From Ichthyophonus hoferi (taxonomy: Eukaryota; Opisthokonta; Ichthyosporea; Ichthyophonida; Ichthyophonidae), in contig NAOQ01000013.1 of assembly GCA_002751075.1 (NCBI GenBank), positions 324,171 to 354,179 of the forward strand: a DNA stretch of 30,009 bases, given 5' to 3'. Positions 19,627-30,009 of this stretch are shown here, piece after piece. Positions within the stretch are counted from its first letter, which is position 1; every line of letters starts with the position of its first letter. Made by a program: the position numbers and the translations under genes. Under the pieces are notes generated by a model that did no database searches, had not been told where the DNA came from, and saw only the letters and a program-made list of their open reading frames with translations.

Positions 19627-22600
19627 TCATTGTTCTTCGGCCTTAGAAGCACAGTAAGAACGGAATGATTTCATGCATGTTTTAGCTTTGGACAGTCTTT
19701 TCTTAGTTAAACCCATTGCCCCACTAGGCCGATCTATCATCAAGCACATCCTCGCCTTTCCTGTACCACATTTGGTTGTATACTCTGTCTCGGACCCAAC
19801 CTTAAAAAGGTCAGTGGCAATTCTTCCAGCAATAAGACGATGGAAACGTGTGGTAGGGTGAAGGACATCAAAAAATGCGTAGTCTTCAATGTTGGGACAG
19901 AAAGATCCCATAGTTGAATCAAAGCATGGCTTGCGTTTGATGTTAAAGTTGTTAACTGGGTCATTGATTATATCTAGGAACATACCTGGTTGAATATATA
20001 ATAGTGAGTGTACGGAGAGCATATGCAGGTTTGGTTGTATATATTATATTATATGTATAATAAACGAGAGAGGGATAACCAAATGTTATATGGTAGCAGA
20101 GTAGATTTATCTAATAGGAGGATGATATAGCAAAGATTGGTTAGTTGAGATCGTATCAATATATAATTACATATGATAGTGTAAACTGATATCTATAGAT
20201 TGGAAAAAGCAATTTGAAGATAAAAATGTGTAGTATTATAAGTAATGTATGTACACATATTGGTGCGAGCTTGCTTACATCAAACATTTTAATGTATACC
20301 ATTGTAGACAAAGGATAACTAAATTTGTATACATGTAAATAGAATGACTAAGTTTTGAATAAATGGAAAGTGATTTATAAGTACGTTAATTCTAGTACAT
20401 ATAAAAGAAATATATGCAGGTGAACAAAATAATTTAACACATGCATTTAAATATACTAAAAGGATAACCCCCTTCTCCAATAACCAGCTACTTCTACATC
20501 TCTTTTGCTTCGTCTGTTTATCCCATATTTGCCTATGGTACCTGCCATCCTTGTAAATCATTTTTAGTATTAAATATATTAGGAGACAATTACCCCATCA
20601 ATTCCAACACATTTGATTAACAAGGTTATATACCTATCATATCAGCATAATACAGGTTAGTGCCATCCGGCAAGGTATTAGACGCTGTCATAACCCTCAG
20701 AGCAGTTTCAATACCATCATTAAACCCCTTTGTGATCACATCAATCAAAGGCCCGCCATTGGCTATACCCAGTGGAGTTTGACCTATAGGAGGGAGGCCA
20801 ACTATCATTACGTTCCTTCCTCCATGATCAACAATTAGCTGTACGATATTTTGTACCTGTAATATAACAAAAACAAAATTATATTTGAGTTTGTATGTGT
20901 AAATGTTGAAAAGGGATATAAGGGAGCTGTATTTTAGCAGAGACAGGCAAGTGCATCTTGTAGGTTGCCTAATTTAATATTTAAAAGATTTTAAACATTA
21001 TGTGCGGCTTAGTATTTGTTTAATATATATATATATATTATGGTAATGATATTGGCGGTGATGATAATAAAAGGAAATATATAATTTATTCATTCTTACA
21101 ACTTATTTGATGATGTATAACTATTTACTTTCATATTTATGTCAATAGATAAAAGGACGTAAAAAAAATGTAACAGAAAATAAAGAAATAAATAGAAAAT
21201 ATCGAAAAAAGAGGATATATGTTACAATAGATTGTTGAAGTCAAGGATGTTCAAGTAATTATATAAAAAAGAAGAATGAATATCAATGAAAATAATATAA
21301 AAATATTGTAGATTACGTGTGTTTATGTTTTTAAGTAATAATAAATTAAAATGATTAAATCGTAAAATAATTAATCGTAGTAATAAACAATAGTAGATAT
21401 GGAATGGGATGAAAATTTATATTGGATATAAAACTGAAAACCTCATTTAATTATAACAAATATAATCATATCACCAATAAAGAATATTGAAGAGACATTA
21501 GTAGTACATCACTAGACAAGCAGAGAAACACAGTGTCACATTAAGAAATTGTATCTATTTGAGTAAGACAATTAATGATTTTGGTGGTCCCGACAAAATG
21601 ACATATGTACATCATATAGTTAGCTGCATATCTGTAAACTATCTATGCAAGGTGACAAAAAAAAAAAAAACAAAGATATAAAGAGTTAAAGTCCGTGAAA
21701 GTTGACAAGTAAATAATACAATTGGACCAAAGGGTGAGAAGAGGTGGAAAATACCCACCCTTAATACAAGTTCCGTAGTATTAACTTTAAACTGACTATT
21801 TACATAATCATTACCTCCAATCCAAATGGCATATAGTCTTTTAGGTGATGTTTTCGGGTTTGTTCCGACGAACGAAAGGAGTACCTGATGAAATGAACAT
21901 ACGGGGTTAGAATTAAACCACTAAACCAGTTCTTACAAGTTAGGATAAGGACAAAATACATAAGCCAGTTTACAGGGACACTGTGCTCCACATGTTATAA
22001 TACATATTTACGTTTGTGGTGTATAGTTAAGGCAGCTAAAAGAATCTTTCTAAATGAGATCGCTTCCTGGTATTACATGAACCATTTCTTCTTACTGTAT
22101 ATTACTGCTTAATTATGAATGAAATGCAAGGAATGGAGACCCGGTATCAATAAAATGCATATATATTCTGTCCCGCACCACACTTTGACACCATGGCTGA
22201 CTAATTTAAATGCAAATGCAAACCATGTAAATTTATTTGCAATATGACTATAAGTAGTAAATCAAATTGAATAGCCGGCAGTACATAAACAGCCAATAAA
22301 TACACATAAAGAGGACCTTCGGCTCTATAATTTTCCATTGAGTACTTTTTAATCATTTTTAAATCCACGCAAGGTAATTAACTATTTACTGCCAGGCCCC
22401 AGAGCATCTTTCAACTGTGTCAATCCTAACCCTCTGTCATACCTATTAAAATATACAACCAATCCTGCAACAAAGTGAGGTTTATTAAAGCAATCCATCA
22501 TATTGACTTATTATTAAAATCAGGTAAGGGAAGCTCAATATTTCTGGAAACCCTTTGAAAATACACCAAATATTACCTGGTCGTAAAGAGACGGAACAGA

Positions 22601-22927
22601 TATTTGCAAATCAGTGATGCCACTTGGAATATATAGGTTATTTACAGTAGCACCGCCAAATGCATAGCTTGTGAATGGAACATGCAGAGTATCTGACAGG
22701 TATTCAATCCATACAGGACCATCGGAGAAACGACCAGCATTATAAGGAGGTTGGGGTGGGAATAGACGGTTAGTAAGGCGGTAGGCATTTCCTGTATCAG
22801 ACAGAGAGTCACCATATGAAAAAATTTGAGAGAAGCATGGACTGTTGGGGTCGTCGACAAGAGTCTGCCCGTGAATTTTAATTATGCTGATGCAAGCTGC
22901 AAAAAGAATGTATGCACAGAGAGGCAT
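19627..22927 (-). CDS. Secreted GDSL/SGNH-family esterase or lipase, four exons
   Basis: Exons are 22927-22577, 21884-21759, 20856-20634 and 19985-19627. All introns are GT-AG and in phase, giving 352 residues. The start is the ATG that directly precedes a signal peptide (MPLCAYILFAACISI); an in-frame ATG 16 codons earlier (22975) would bury it. Block I is YGDSLSDTGN with nucleophile Ser41. Block II is the glycine in YAFGGATV (about 91-92). Block III is WIGGND with Asn142. Block V is DVLHPT with Asp273 and His276. All four SGNH residues are present, so it is probably an active secreted carboxylester hydrolase of the plant/fungal GDSL type. The last 50 residues after block V form a basic tail with four cysteines (KCGTGKARMC and on), longer than usual in the family. 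Confidence 0.92.
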
Positions 22928-22975
22928 CTTGAATATTTTATTTAACTTTACTCTTGTTATGTGAATCCTAACCAA

Positions 22976-23410
22976 GTAATCGCAATACTCATGAGAAAGT
23001 AAATTTCATGTCTGTTTATTGTGTCATGATTTTGGGTATTCGTTTGTAGCCAATGAAAAAAGGTTTCCAATAAAATACGGCTAAAGAATAAATATAAATT
23101 TTTCAACCAATAAACAGGCTTGAGTAATACATTTTACAAATACCTGTAAAACAATGTTGGATTATTCTAGAGGATGCCACAACGATCAACCAGGAGTTTA
23201 TTCGACAACTTCAGGTTCTTTCTTTTATCGCTTAGAAGTTTCTACATGAGAAATTTTATACATTATTTATTTACTGACGCAGTAACTCAAGCACTAACTA
23301 TCCATTGAGCTAGGGCGACTGTGATTTAGCATTTTAATTATTCTATATATTCAAAAGGGCATTCCAAGGGTCGCTACCTTGACTCCTCTATTATATATTA
23401 TGGATCCTAT
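22976..23410. other. Presumed promoter region of the GDSL gene
   Basis: Within about 200 bases of the start there are three CCAAT-type boxes (23049-23056, 23067-23074 and 23105-23112 regions). The rest is AT-rich with no gene. Confidence 0.35.
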
Positions 23411-23578
23411 GTAACCATTTTGCCATGAAGAGCTAGGTGGACCTCACCTCAAATGGTTACGGGGCACCTAGCAGTTGCCCTATTTCCAATTCACGCTCGT
23501 TGGGAACCCAAACCTTTCAACCAATATTCAGGGCGCCAACCAGCATTTATTCTCGGCGGTTAAATGTCAGATTTAACC
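23411..23578. repeat. Cluster of perfect short inverted repeats, two of them interlocked
   Basis: GTAACCATTT (23411-23420) pairs with AAATGGTTAC (23451-23460). GCTAGGTG (23432-23439) pairs with CACCTAGC (23465-23472), so the two stems interlock. GGTTAAAT (23559-23566) pairs with ATTTAACC (23571-23578) around a five-base loop. An alternative AGGTG/CACCT stem lies inside the first. Confidence 0.55.
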
Positions 23579-24500
23579 TAAGATTATATGGTACATTTGT
23601 CCAACGCATTAAAACAAAATTGGAAATTGAATTCGCACTATTTTTGTATTTTCTTGTAATTTTTGTTTCTAGTTTGGCTAAATTAGTCGGTATTTGCTTA
23701 TCTTAATTACATCGCATTGATGATTCCACTGCTTAGGTTTGCACCAGGTGCAGGAAGTTCCCCAGAGAGAAAGTGGACTTCTAGGACTAATTGCAGGGTT
23801 TACAACATGGTGTTTTCATTATGTTGAATTATGCAAGATTACTCACAATCCCCAGTTTTCTAATCAATGCATATATTTTAATAAAAGGATGTATACACAT
23901 CGAAGTCGTGATTTTTTTATTGCATGTTTCTGTTTGGATTATAGCGTACCAGAAATAACCAATTAGTGTGCTTTAATAATCAAACAAAATTACTATATCA
24001 ACGCATATCCAATCACATAACGAAAATATTTGTGGCGCCCATCAGCAAATACCTGAAGCTTACCATATATGGGAGATATGAGTACTGGTTGGCTCAAATA
24101 TTTTATGCATATTTATATTTAGATTGCCGTACGAATCCACATAAAAGGCCTGATAAGTATATACTAAAATAAATGAAATACATCTATTAATAAATTTAAA
24201 TACTAATAAAACACTTCACACCATTGGTTTGACGATTGTATTATGAGTGTAGCCAAGTGATTGCCGCCACCACCCAATTTTATTTTTCTCTATATCGAGC
24301 CACCGCATTTGATAGCTCTTGGATGGGGCCAGGCTATCCGTCCTATTACCAAAACCAGCCTGTGTTGCAGTTATTATCTCCTCTATATTGGACGGCAATG
24401 ACAGCCACAAGCATTAATATGTATGCTTATTTTGTCTCACTATGGATTTGCTGCCAGTATATTCTACATAAGACTATTTTAAATGTGATTTCATTTTAAG
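23579..24500 (+). other. Weak open frames, possible gene relic
   Basis: Successive plus-strand frames of 68-87 codons occur, the best at 24236-24496 (SSWMGPGYPSYYQNQP then LQLLSPLYWTAMTATSINMY). The opposite strand has an equally open 64-codon frame, so coding is unproven. No family recognised. Confidence 0.2.
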
Positions 24501-25372
24501 TTCAAGTCCTTGTATATCAATTACAGCTCGATGTTCTAGACTCTTGTAAATTTAGATTGGATAACCTTTCGTAGTACCTCAACCTCATTGGATACACAAT
24601 GAGAATTCTATTTGACTATTTCAGTTACTTAGTGTATCAATTTAAAGGTGTATTTGTATTGAGCAAGGCAAATTTTTATTTTCTAAAGGAATTCATCCAA
24701 TAAAAAAAATGGAAAGGCTTATTAAGAGTACTAATAATTCCATAGGTAGCTAAGCATAACAATTTAAATCAGGTTTGGCGAAAAAAGCAAAACTCAAATG
24801 CAATCTCAATGTGATGCCTTTATTATGTATCATGTTATCAGATATTATTACATACTGTCAATCAGAGTTAAGGTTTTTTTAGTATAATAAATAGCTAAAT
24901 AAGCCCCAGTGCAGGCCTAAAACAATAAAGCTTTTTAAAATTGTTCTATACTGGTGGTGGCACAAAACCTATCTTGATAAGAAATCAATCGATTTTAAAA
25001 AAGGTTTGTTGTTATATCGAAGAAAAGGCCAATGAGTACCACATTGGTAGGAAGAAGAATGTCGAGTTTAAATTTCTGCACATAAATTAGAATACTTTAA
25101 TTGTTATATTTTCTATATTCATCATACCGTGTATCCAATATAGCTACATAAAAGAGGTGGAATGCCGACAGATGCTATAACCTTCATGCAATTAACGCTA
25201 AAAACGACCCACTTCTAGTTAGCTCGATAAGCTCCTAACACTTTATTCTATATATTAGTAAACTTCAGTAATTATATCATACATACAAATTGATAACAAT
25301 TTTTTTTTTCATTCACAAAAATTGATGTTCTGTCTTCTCACATCTTAGGATAAGACGATTGCTGCAATTGTA
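24501..25372. other. AT-rich stretch with no gene seen
   Basis: Stop-rich in all frames; contains poly-A/T tracts only. Confidence 0.5.
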
Positions 25373-25775
25373 GTTGCTGGAATATATGTAATCCGTTGCA
25401 ATGATCCTTGATTTATTTGTTTGTATTAGAGTATAGCATACATTTTATTTATGTGCTCTTAATCAAATAGTTTTGATTATCTATCAAGCTTACGTCTACG
25501 TAAGTAATCATTGAAATTGAGATTAATTCCTGTATACCACATTCTACTAGGTATACAGTTTAATCTGAATTCAGTTTCATCGCGTAATGTGTTCAAAATA
25601 GTATAAATCAACCAGTATGATTGAGTCGGGGTATCTTGTTTAATTTACACGAGTCCACCATATGGCATGCGTGATTGTCAAGGTAACAGCTCAAAATAGA
25701 GGCAGAGTATGTTTACCCTATACTTCACCGTTTGAACAGTAGTTCGTTGTCACATTAATTTAAGTATGAATAGCA
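25373..25775. repeat. Diverged dispersed repeat, copy B
   Basis: Partner of 18847-19245 in the same orientation. It lies downstream of the CDC50 gene's stop. Confidence 0.6.
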
Positions 25776-25794
25776 CTCCAGCCCTATCCTAAAG

Positions 25795-25890
25795 AGACTT
25801 AAAATAGAATATAATTGTTGCGAATCGACAGTTTTATACCCATTTATTTGCTACAATACACATCGTTATAAGGTTATTCGGTTATATACT
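25795..25890. repeat. Second short dispersed repeat, copy 1
   Basis: It shares TTTATACCCATTTATTTGCT, ACATCG and AAGGTTATTCG, in order, with 27115-27220. It directly follows copy B of the longer repeat and may be part of the same element. Confidence 0.55.
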
Positions 25891-26404
25891 CACTACGATT
25901 AAAAATAAATATTTTGATGGCCACATACCAGGAAAAGTAGGAGCTAAATGCTAGCGCCTACTCGGTTAACATGGTGTTTAAAATTACATATCAATAGCAA
26001 TCAAATACTATGAAAGGAGAAAGAAGCAAATAGGGAGAAAGGTGTGCTCTAAACCACCTTTTAAGACAACATTTCACTCATATCATAGTAAATGGAAAGT
26101 ATTCGTAGAACACGATGGGAATTGATAAACATGGTCCCATAGTTTTATATTTATTGCAGTAGATTTATCTATCAGATCTAACCCAGAAAAAATCTACATA
26201 TATATAGCTATTATAAGAGTTCAACAGAAAGAGCAAATCAGTTCCAAGTTCATACTAAACAATACATGACTGTTAAGTACTCAAGTTGCCTTAATACAAG
26301 CAATATTGTAACAAATATAAATCTGTCATGGTAGCTGCACCTTAACCAACCTACGGTACTATCCCGATCAGACAGCACCCATTAAACTACGCCTAAGCTT
26401 AAGT
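25891..26404. other. Spacer downstream of CDC50, no gene seen
   Basis: Stop-rich. On the minus strand AATAAA occurs in TGCAATAAATAT near 26150, a possible but distant poly-A signal for CDC50. Confidence 0.4.
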
Positions 26405-29134
26405 TTACCAAGTTAGATATTTATCATCACTTATGTGGCGTGGAAACAGTCTAACAATGACTGACAGGACAATGCCAGTGAAAAGTGCAAGACTACCCAG
26501 TACAAGGTAACATATGGGAATAAAGCTATTTTTTCCACCCAAGGCGCTCATAGTAGCAAACACCACAACCTTCGAGCCCTGGAACCGATATACAGGGTAG
26601 TTGTATTTAACCCGCAGGACATATTGGCCCCTAGGCAGACTACCACCAACCACGCGACGGTAGAGTTTACGGAAGGTAGAGAGGGTGCTTATTCGCATCC
26701 AGTTGATAAAATCCTGTAGGAAGAAGACAAACAAAGAAAGATAAGATAGGATAGGATAAAAAAAGATGAGAGAAGATGGGTGAGAAAGAGGTAGGAAAAT
26801 AAGAAGATGTGTCCAGTGTTTAATTAATATTGAATGTCAGTATATGGAGACTGAATTGTTATTGCTATTGTTATAGTTATAGATTATTATATGAGGATGC
26901 AAATTTATAATTGCTTTGACTATCTAGTGCCATTGTCTATGACTACGTAATCACAATATTTCAATAGTAATACTGTAAAAAGATCAGAACATAATCTAGT
27001 AAGCAAAGTGGTGGTGTAATGCTATAGATTTAATGAGTACACTTAAAGGGAAAGGAGGATAGGGCTTATTGTTAACAATATAACACTATACAGGACAATA
27101 AGTATACATATATGAAAAGATAAATAAATTAGAATTTCTGTAGCAGTACGACATTATTTTACCCATCTATTTGCTGCAATATGCAATAAACATCGCTAGA
27201 AGGTTATTCGTTTTTTACAATCCCAACAATTCAAACAATACCATTTTAGTAGTCGTCTAAATAATAAATTATTATCATTATCATGAGCAAGCATATCAAA
27301 TATCAAATATGAAAACTTACAACATTGCGGAAGCCCTGAATCAATCCCGGTGTGTTGCCAATAGCGAGGTCCCAAGCAGGACGTGGCCAATTGGGTGGTT
27401 TAAGTGTGTTATTAAATTTGTCCTGTAAACCACCTCTAAACTTTGTGTTGAAATCAGAGGGCCAGGCTATGTTCTCCGCTGTCAAAGGTATAGGTACGCC
27501 ATCTTTCAAAAGTTCAAAGGTATCATTGAACATACTGTTAGCAATAAAGCCGGCTGGTGCAAAATTAACTCCACCTACACTTCGTAAAGGGGCTGTCGCC
27601 TTGATGGGACGAATGTTCATATTATGTAGTTGACGATCATCCCTAGATCTCACATAGCGTCGGTGGTTTTGAACATAGTTTGTAAGACGATAATACATAA
27701 ACACCTAAAAGGGGAAAGGAAGAGGAAAGCATATGAGCGCATGAGACTATGTATGGGAATTAATACAACAGTAATGTATAGTATATATGGACTAGTTTCT
27801 TTATACATTTATAAATAATAATAATGCTTGTTATTACTTACCTTGTATACGCTATCATTTACACTATGTTACTACCATACGCCTTATCCTAACATACCAT
27901 CTGCATTATATGTCCCTATATTTATATTAGAAAGAAAAAAAATAAAAAGATAATAATCATAAAGTAAAAAGAGGCAGCTTTTCTCTGTTGAGGCCAGAAA
28001 TAAAAACGTGAAAAAGGTTTAAAAAATAAATCCAAACGCCTATTGGACTCAGGTTACACAGGGATAACATTTTTTTTTAGTCTACACACAGAAGTGAAGT
28101 GTATATGAAAGGATATGAAATGATAAAAGTATAGTTGAATATGTATACAGATGACAGAGGAATAGGAAATATGTCATAGGCATGTTTTGGGTTTCAGGTA
28201 ATATTTTAATAAATAGCAAAGGTAGACGTATGAATGCTAAATATAAGAAAATATATGTAGTGTATTTTTTTTAAAAAAAACAATAACGCAAGAGGAAAAA
28301 AATAAAAAAATATAATGATTAAATAGAGGCAAATTTTAATATAAATACAGAGAAAGAGAAATAAAGACGGACATAAAAATGGGATAAACTCTATATGTTT
28401 TGATACTATCGTTAGCGGGGCTTAGTACAAACCATACAGTATAGTTGCACTAGATCCGTAGGAAAAATAATTCTACAAGCCACCGCAGTTGAAATATATA
28501 TATATATATAACACAGACACAGGTGACCACGACACACGCACACACCAGATGGAAAAAACAAAATCACCTGGAGCCATCAACTTTGGAAATTCCACACGAA
28601 TAATCAAACAGGACATAGTGTTCAATTATATCAAATTATAACGTGATCACATAACAACTATAAAAGCATATTCAATGTAGTATATGATTCTAGTATATGA
28701 ATGATTCTAGGAAATTCATAAACATATTTTTTTTTCAGCCATATTTTAAAGGCAAATCAGGTGTGTAAGAGGAACATGTACTAATATAATATGTAGCTGT
28801 AACTAACCTCGCCTTCCAAATCTTCGTCTAGGTTAAAAGGTATGGTGCAGACACAGTCGGCCCCTGCAGAATTCAAAGGAGTGACGCTATCGTAACAGAT
28901 TGTCCCATTCTGGGATGGACACCTGGTATAATCAATCTTTAATTCTTTTAATGTGTTATTAAGAGCCAGCAACCCTGCCCCTATCGGTATCATTATAATT
29001 CCTATAAGAAACAACCACGGTAAAACAACCCTGCTGTTTAATAGAGGTTGCCATGCTTTTAATTTCTGTTGCTTGAAAGCAAGGTTTTGAGGTTTGCGGG
29101 AGACCCGCTGCTTTTCTTTCCTTCTCCTTCTCAT
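26405..29134 (-). CDS. CDC50/LEM3 family P4-ATPase (flippase) beta subunit, three exons
   Basis: Exons are 29134-28808, 27704-27321 and 26713-26405. Both introns are GT-AG in phase 0, giving 339 residues. The N-terminus is basic and cytosolic (MRRRRKEKQRVSRKP). Transmembrane segment 1 spans about 36-58 and segment 2 about 301-327, with a large lumenal domain between. Family blocks are present: YYRLTNYVQNHRRYVRSR (113-130), GFIANSMFNDTF (161-172), ENIAWPSDFNTKF (about 187-199) and WMRISTLSTFRKLYRRV (about 242-258). C72, C80, C94 and C96 fit the family disulfides, and N76-G-T is a glycosylation sequon. In other eukaryotes this subunit is needed for ER exit and activity of phospholipid flippases. 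Length is normal, and start and stop are clear. Confidence 0.95.
27115..27220. repeat. Second short dispersed repeat, copy 2, in CDC50 intron 2
   Basis: It aligns with 25795-25890 in the same orientation (TTTACCCATCTATTTGCTGC, ACATCG, GAAGGTTATTCG) and lies wholly inside the intron between 26714 and 27320. Confidence 0.55.
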
Positions 29135-29779
29135 TTTGGTATTGATATGTCGCTAAATATTAAATACTAATTTGTAAAAAAAAATGGTACGCACCTACTA
29201 AATATTAACTTTTTTAAAAAATAAAAATAACTTAACAACAAAGTAGAATGCTATTTAATTACTGTGAAGTAAGCATGGTTTTAGTCAAAATACCACTGTG
29301 ATTACTATCTCATTTAAAGGTTAATATAATACAAGGATTGGATTCTTTAAAATCTTGCACAGAAATAATATAATTATAGAACCTATCTATAAATAACCAG
29401 AAGTTTAAAAGATAGATGACATAGATATCAGATTACTATATAGAATAAATTGTAATAATATAAAAGAATAAATATATATATATATATTTTTTAAAAAATC
29501 ACTAATAATACTTAGACTTATTATTATTTATTTATTTATTATGTGAATTTTGCAATTTAAATATCCTTATACATACGCACCAAGATCTTTTGTAGTTATG
29601 TGACATCTTTTGATACGCTTTTTACCAATAAAATGAAGGATTAGTTAATACTCCGAGGCACATAGTTCAAATAATAGGTGCTCCTAATTCTTTCATGAAA
29701 TACGGATAAACAAACAATATATATATATTATATTGAGTTTTATGAAACCAAACTATACCAGCTTATTAGAAATGGAAAA
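29135..29779. promoter_or_regulatory. Probable bidirectional promoter region
   Basis: It is 645 bases between the divergent ATGs of CDC50 (minus) and the gene starting at 29780 (plus). It is very AT-rich, with a TA tract at 29470-29487. No definite factor site was identified. Confidence 0.35.
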
Positions 29780-29965
29780 ATGAAGCATCCATTAAAAAAA
29801 GAGAGTCTCTCTAAGGCCATAGATGTTATTAATACAGGCGCTAAGCAACTAAAACCAAAGATCTTTAAAAAGAAACCATTTGTAGTGGGAGATGTTGAGA
29901 ATGAAGAGAGTGAAGATACAGACGCAGATTCTGCACTGTTCGTGCTCTCTGTATCTCTTATACAG
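29780..29965 (+). CDS. First exon of an unidentified gene, runs off the window
   Basis: The ATG at 29780 opens 62 codons that end at a CAG|GTATGA donor after 29965; without splicing, the frame would stop one codon later, after 29968. The sequence begins with a lysine-rich segment (HPLKKESLSKAIDVI, KPKIFKKKPF), then an acidic patch (DVENEESEDTDADS), then a hydrophobic end (LFVLSVSLIQ). Strong charge blocks and the good donor make a real first exon likely. An intron with a long poly-T tract would then follow to the window edge. The family is not recognised. Confidence 0.5.
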
Positions 29966-29986
29966 GTATGAAATAGTGCCATTACT

Positions 29987-30009
29987 TTTTTTTTTTTTTT
30001 TTTTTTTTT
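29987..30009. repeat. Poly-T tract at the window edge
   Basis: At least 22 consecutive T residues end the window. It may be an intronic homopolymer or mark a contig edge. Confidence 0.8.

Noticed and set aside
22928-22975. Upstream ATG of the GDSL gene as the start
   Set aside because: It would place 16 charged residues before the signal peptide; the second ATG gives a normal secretion signal.
1-30009. CRISPR arrays, rRNA or tRNA genes, bacterial operons
   Set aside because: None found; the spliced genes show this is eukaryotic nuclear DNA.

Overview
This window comes from an AT-rich, intron-bearing eukaryote. The coding evidence is spliced: several genes only read through when GT-AG introns of about 230 to 1100 bases are removed, and the exons then join with perfect phase. 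The gene set (an AGAP-like Ras-family GTPase, a CDC50/LEM3 flippase subunit, a GDSL esterase, a secreted beta-helix protein and broken glycosyltransferases) fits a protist-grade organism such as a unicellular holozoan, an amoebozoan or an early-diverging fungus. I cannot name the lineage from sequence alone.

Layout. 1-4.2 kb: a minus-strand gene of at least eight exons encoding an AGAP/centaurin-gamma-like GTPase of about 287 residues. Its introns are packed with microsatellites and degenerate pentamer repeats. An E2F-like site lies about 100 bases upstream of its ATG. 4.2-5.0 kb is AT-rich and empty. 5.0-7.5 kb: minus-strand remains of one or two spliced genes, with a weak resemblance to family-23 fucosyltransferases, and an internal diverged duplication. 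7.8-8.0 kb: a short tandem array. 8.2-9.2 kb: a plus-strand glycosyltransferase-92-like pseudogene. 10.1-13.8 kb: an old, broken Ty1/Copia LTR retrotransposon with both LTRs visible.

14.1-15.5 kb: an intact intronless minus-strand gene for a secreted right-handed beta-helix protein of 451 residues with Pmp-like GGA and FxxN repeats. It is clearly richer in GC than its surroundings. 16.3-16.9 kb: a GC-richer relic of unknown origin. 17-19.6 kb: mostly non-coding, with one copy of a diverged dispersed repeat. 19.6-22.9 kb: a four-exon minus-strand GDSL/SGNH hydrolase with a signal peptide and complete catalytic blocks. 23.4-24.5 kb: an inverted-repeat-rich stretch and weak ORFs of unknown nature. 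25.4-25.8 kb: a second copy of the dispersed repeat.

26.4-29.1 kb: a complete three-exon minus-strand CDC50 gene. A divergent plus-strand gene begins at 29780 and runs out of the window through a poly-T tract.

There is no operon-like logic. The intact genes share a secretory and membrane-traffic theme (Arf-pathway-type GTPase, P4-ATPase flippase subunit, secreted esterase, secreted beta-helix protein), but linkage may be chance. No RNA genes, CRISPR arrays or replication origins were found.
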